DNA of 6,982 nucleotides from an uncultured Rickettsiales bacterium. GTDB lineage: Bacteria > Pseudomonadota > Alphaproteobacteria > Rickettsiales > UBA1997. The notes beneath the pieces are model-generated. The model searched no databases and was not told where the DNA came from. It worked only from the letters and a program-made list of their open reading frames with translations. Location: assembly GCA_951800555.1 (NCBI GenBank), contig CATOJU010000049.1, positions 1 to 6,982 on the forward strand, read 5' to 3'. The position numbers and the translations under genes were made by a program. Every line of letters begins with the position of its first letter. Positions within the stretch are counted from its first letter, which is position 1. Positions 6,206 to 6,982 of the stretch are shown one piece after another.

Positions 6206-6982
6206 ATGACTGAAAATGTAAAAATTATAACTATAGAAGAACTGAATAGGCCAAAAATAGGCCCATCACAAATAGATTTAGAACAGATAAAAAATAAAAT
6301 AAATGAATTTATAGATGAAGCACAATATTTGTCAAATAACGGTATGGATTCGTTGTTGGATGATATAAATAAATATTTAATTGATAGTTTAGAAAATTTA
6401 CATGTAAACAATAAAATGAAGGAAGATTATCCTTTATTATATAAAATATATAAAAAACAAAATAAATACCCAAATTTTTGCAAATTTACTAAAAAAAGAA
6501 TAGATATTTTAGTAAATAAATACAAAAATGAATTTAAAAATGGTAAACTTAATGGAGGAATAGAGTTTAATAATTTTATTATAAATTCTATAAAAAATGA
6601 AAATGAAAAACAGAATCCTAATTATAGAAAGATTGAAATATTAAGACATATTCAAGGAGTTCTTTTTACGTTTATAAATACAATGGAATTATCAAATAAA
6701 TTGTTTAATAATAATAAAGTAGCGAGACTTGAAGGAAATGTTCAATTTGGATTTAATAAAGAAGAATTAAAAAAATTATTGATAAATAAAAAAACAACAA
6801 TAAAAGATTTAGAAGATACAGCACAATTATTGCTTCCTAAAATAAATAAAAAAGGTGATAAAGTATGTTTTAATTATAACTTTGAAAAAAAACAAATGGA
6901 TAATATTTTGGAATTAGAAAATGAAATAGAAAGCAAAAATTTAACAGAAAAAGAAAAATATATTTTTTATGCAAATTTATAT
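6206..6982 (+). CDS. Hypothetical protein, 5' part only (runs off the window)
   Basis: An open frame from the ATG at 6206 continues without a stop to the last base, giving 259 codons of an incomplete protein. I do not recognise it. The start at 6206 is preferred over the in-frame ATG at 6194 (four codons earlier) because GGAAAG (6196-6201) is a Shine-Dalgarno-like site at proper spacing and the promoter would leave about a 22-base leader. The visible part is hydrophilic, rich in Lys, Asn, Ile and Glu, and probably mostly helical. It has no signal peptide; the most hydrophobic stretch is short (GVLFTFINTM, 151-160) and is not a convincing membrane segment. Landmarks are ITIEELNRPKIGPS (8-21), a basic stretch KIYKKQNKYPNFCKFTKKR (80-98), and an acidic helix at about 233-243. 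Cysteines are at 92 and 221. Nothing suggests an enzyme. Composition matches the neighbours, with no sign of recent transfer. It may be a lineage-specific protein or secreted effector, but this is only a guess. Confidence 0.82.
   Translation, partial: MTENVKIITIEELNRPKIGPSQIDLEQIKNKINEFIDEAQYLSNNGMDSLLDDINKYLIDSLENLHVNNKMKEDYPLLYKIYKKQNKYPNFCKFTKKRIDILVNKYKNEFKNGKLNGGIEFNNFIINSIKNENEKQNPNYRKIEILRHIQGVLFTFINTMELSNKLFNNNKVARLEGNVQFGFNKEELKKLLINKKTTIKDLEDTAQLLLPKINKKGDKVCFNYNFEKKQMDNILELENEIESKNLTEKEKYIFYANLY

Noticed and set aside
6160..6411. 83-codon minus-strand open frame.
   Set aside because: It is antisense to the start of the open plus-strand gene at 6206, which has a promoter and a ribosome binding site. 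Its hydrophobic Phe/Ile/Ser composition is typical of a shadow frame.
1..6982. CRISPR array, insertion sequence, attachment sites or toxin-antitoxin pair.
   Set aside because: No regularly spaced direct repeats, transposase motifs, tRNA-linked duplications or paired small genes were seen by eye.

Overview
The window is very A+T-rich, by eye about four fifths A+T. Its proteins are rich in Lys, Asn and Ile, and few of its starts have a Shine-Dalgarno sequence. Gaps between transcription units reach several hundred bases. Two adjacent tail genes are of the type found in alphaproteobacterial gene transfer agents (GTAs). Together these features suggest a reduced, AT-rich, host-associated alphaproteobacterium, most plausibly in or near the Rickettsiales. 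This placement is an inference from composition and gene content, with no phylogeny behind it.

Layout: (1) 63-1366, plus strand: two adjacent GTA or phage tail-tip genes, a DUF2163-type iron-sulfur hub protein and an NlpC/P60 cysteine peptidase. The large fibre/tip gene (megatron, orfg15) that normally follows is absent. (2) 1367-1639: AT-rich gap with a candidate promoter. (3) 1640-3052, plus: single-chain iron-sulfur L-serine ammonia-lyase (sdaA) with an unusual CX2CX2CX2CS C-terminus. (4) 3055-3101: perfect 17-bp hairpin, probably a shared terminator for the convergent neighbours. (5) 3114-4346, minus: unrecognised 410-residue charged protein with one central hydrophobic segment, behind a good sigma70-type promoter. 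(6) 4347-4777: non-coding divergent region that holds promoters for both flanking genes. (7) 4778-6082, plus: rarA (mgsA), a replication-fork AAA+ ATPase with a short hydrophobic tail beyond the conserved end. (8) 6150-6982, plus: extended -10 promoter and the first 259 codons of a second unrecognised protein that runs off the window. This last gene does not appear as a closed ORF because its stop codon lies outside.

The GTA pair should work together in tail-tip assembly and cell-wall penetration. The other genes look like independent single-gene units: amino-acid catabolism (serine to pyruvate), replication-fork maintenance, and two lineage-restricted orphans. I see no multi-gene defence, toxin or secretion system. 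The most interesting items are the stranded GTA pair, the Cys-rich serine dehydratase tail, and the two orphans with their own strong promoters.
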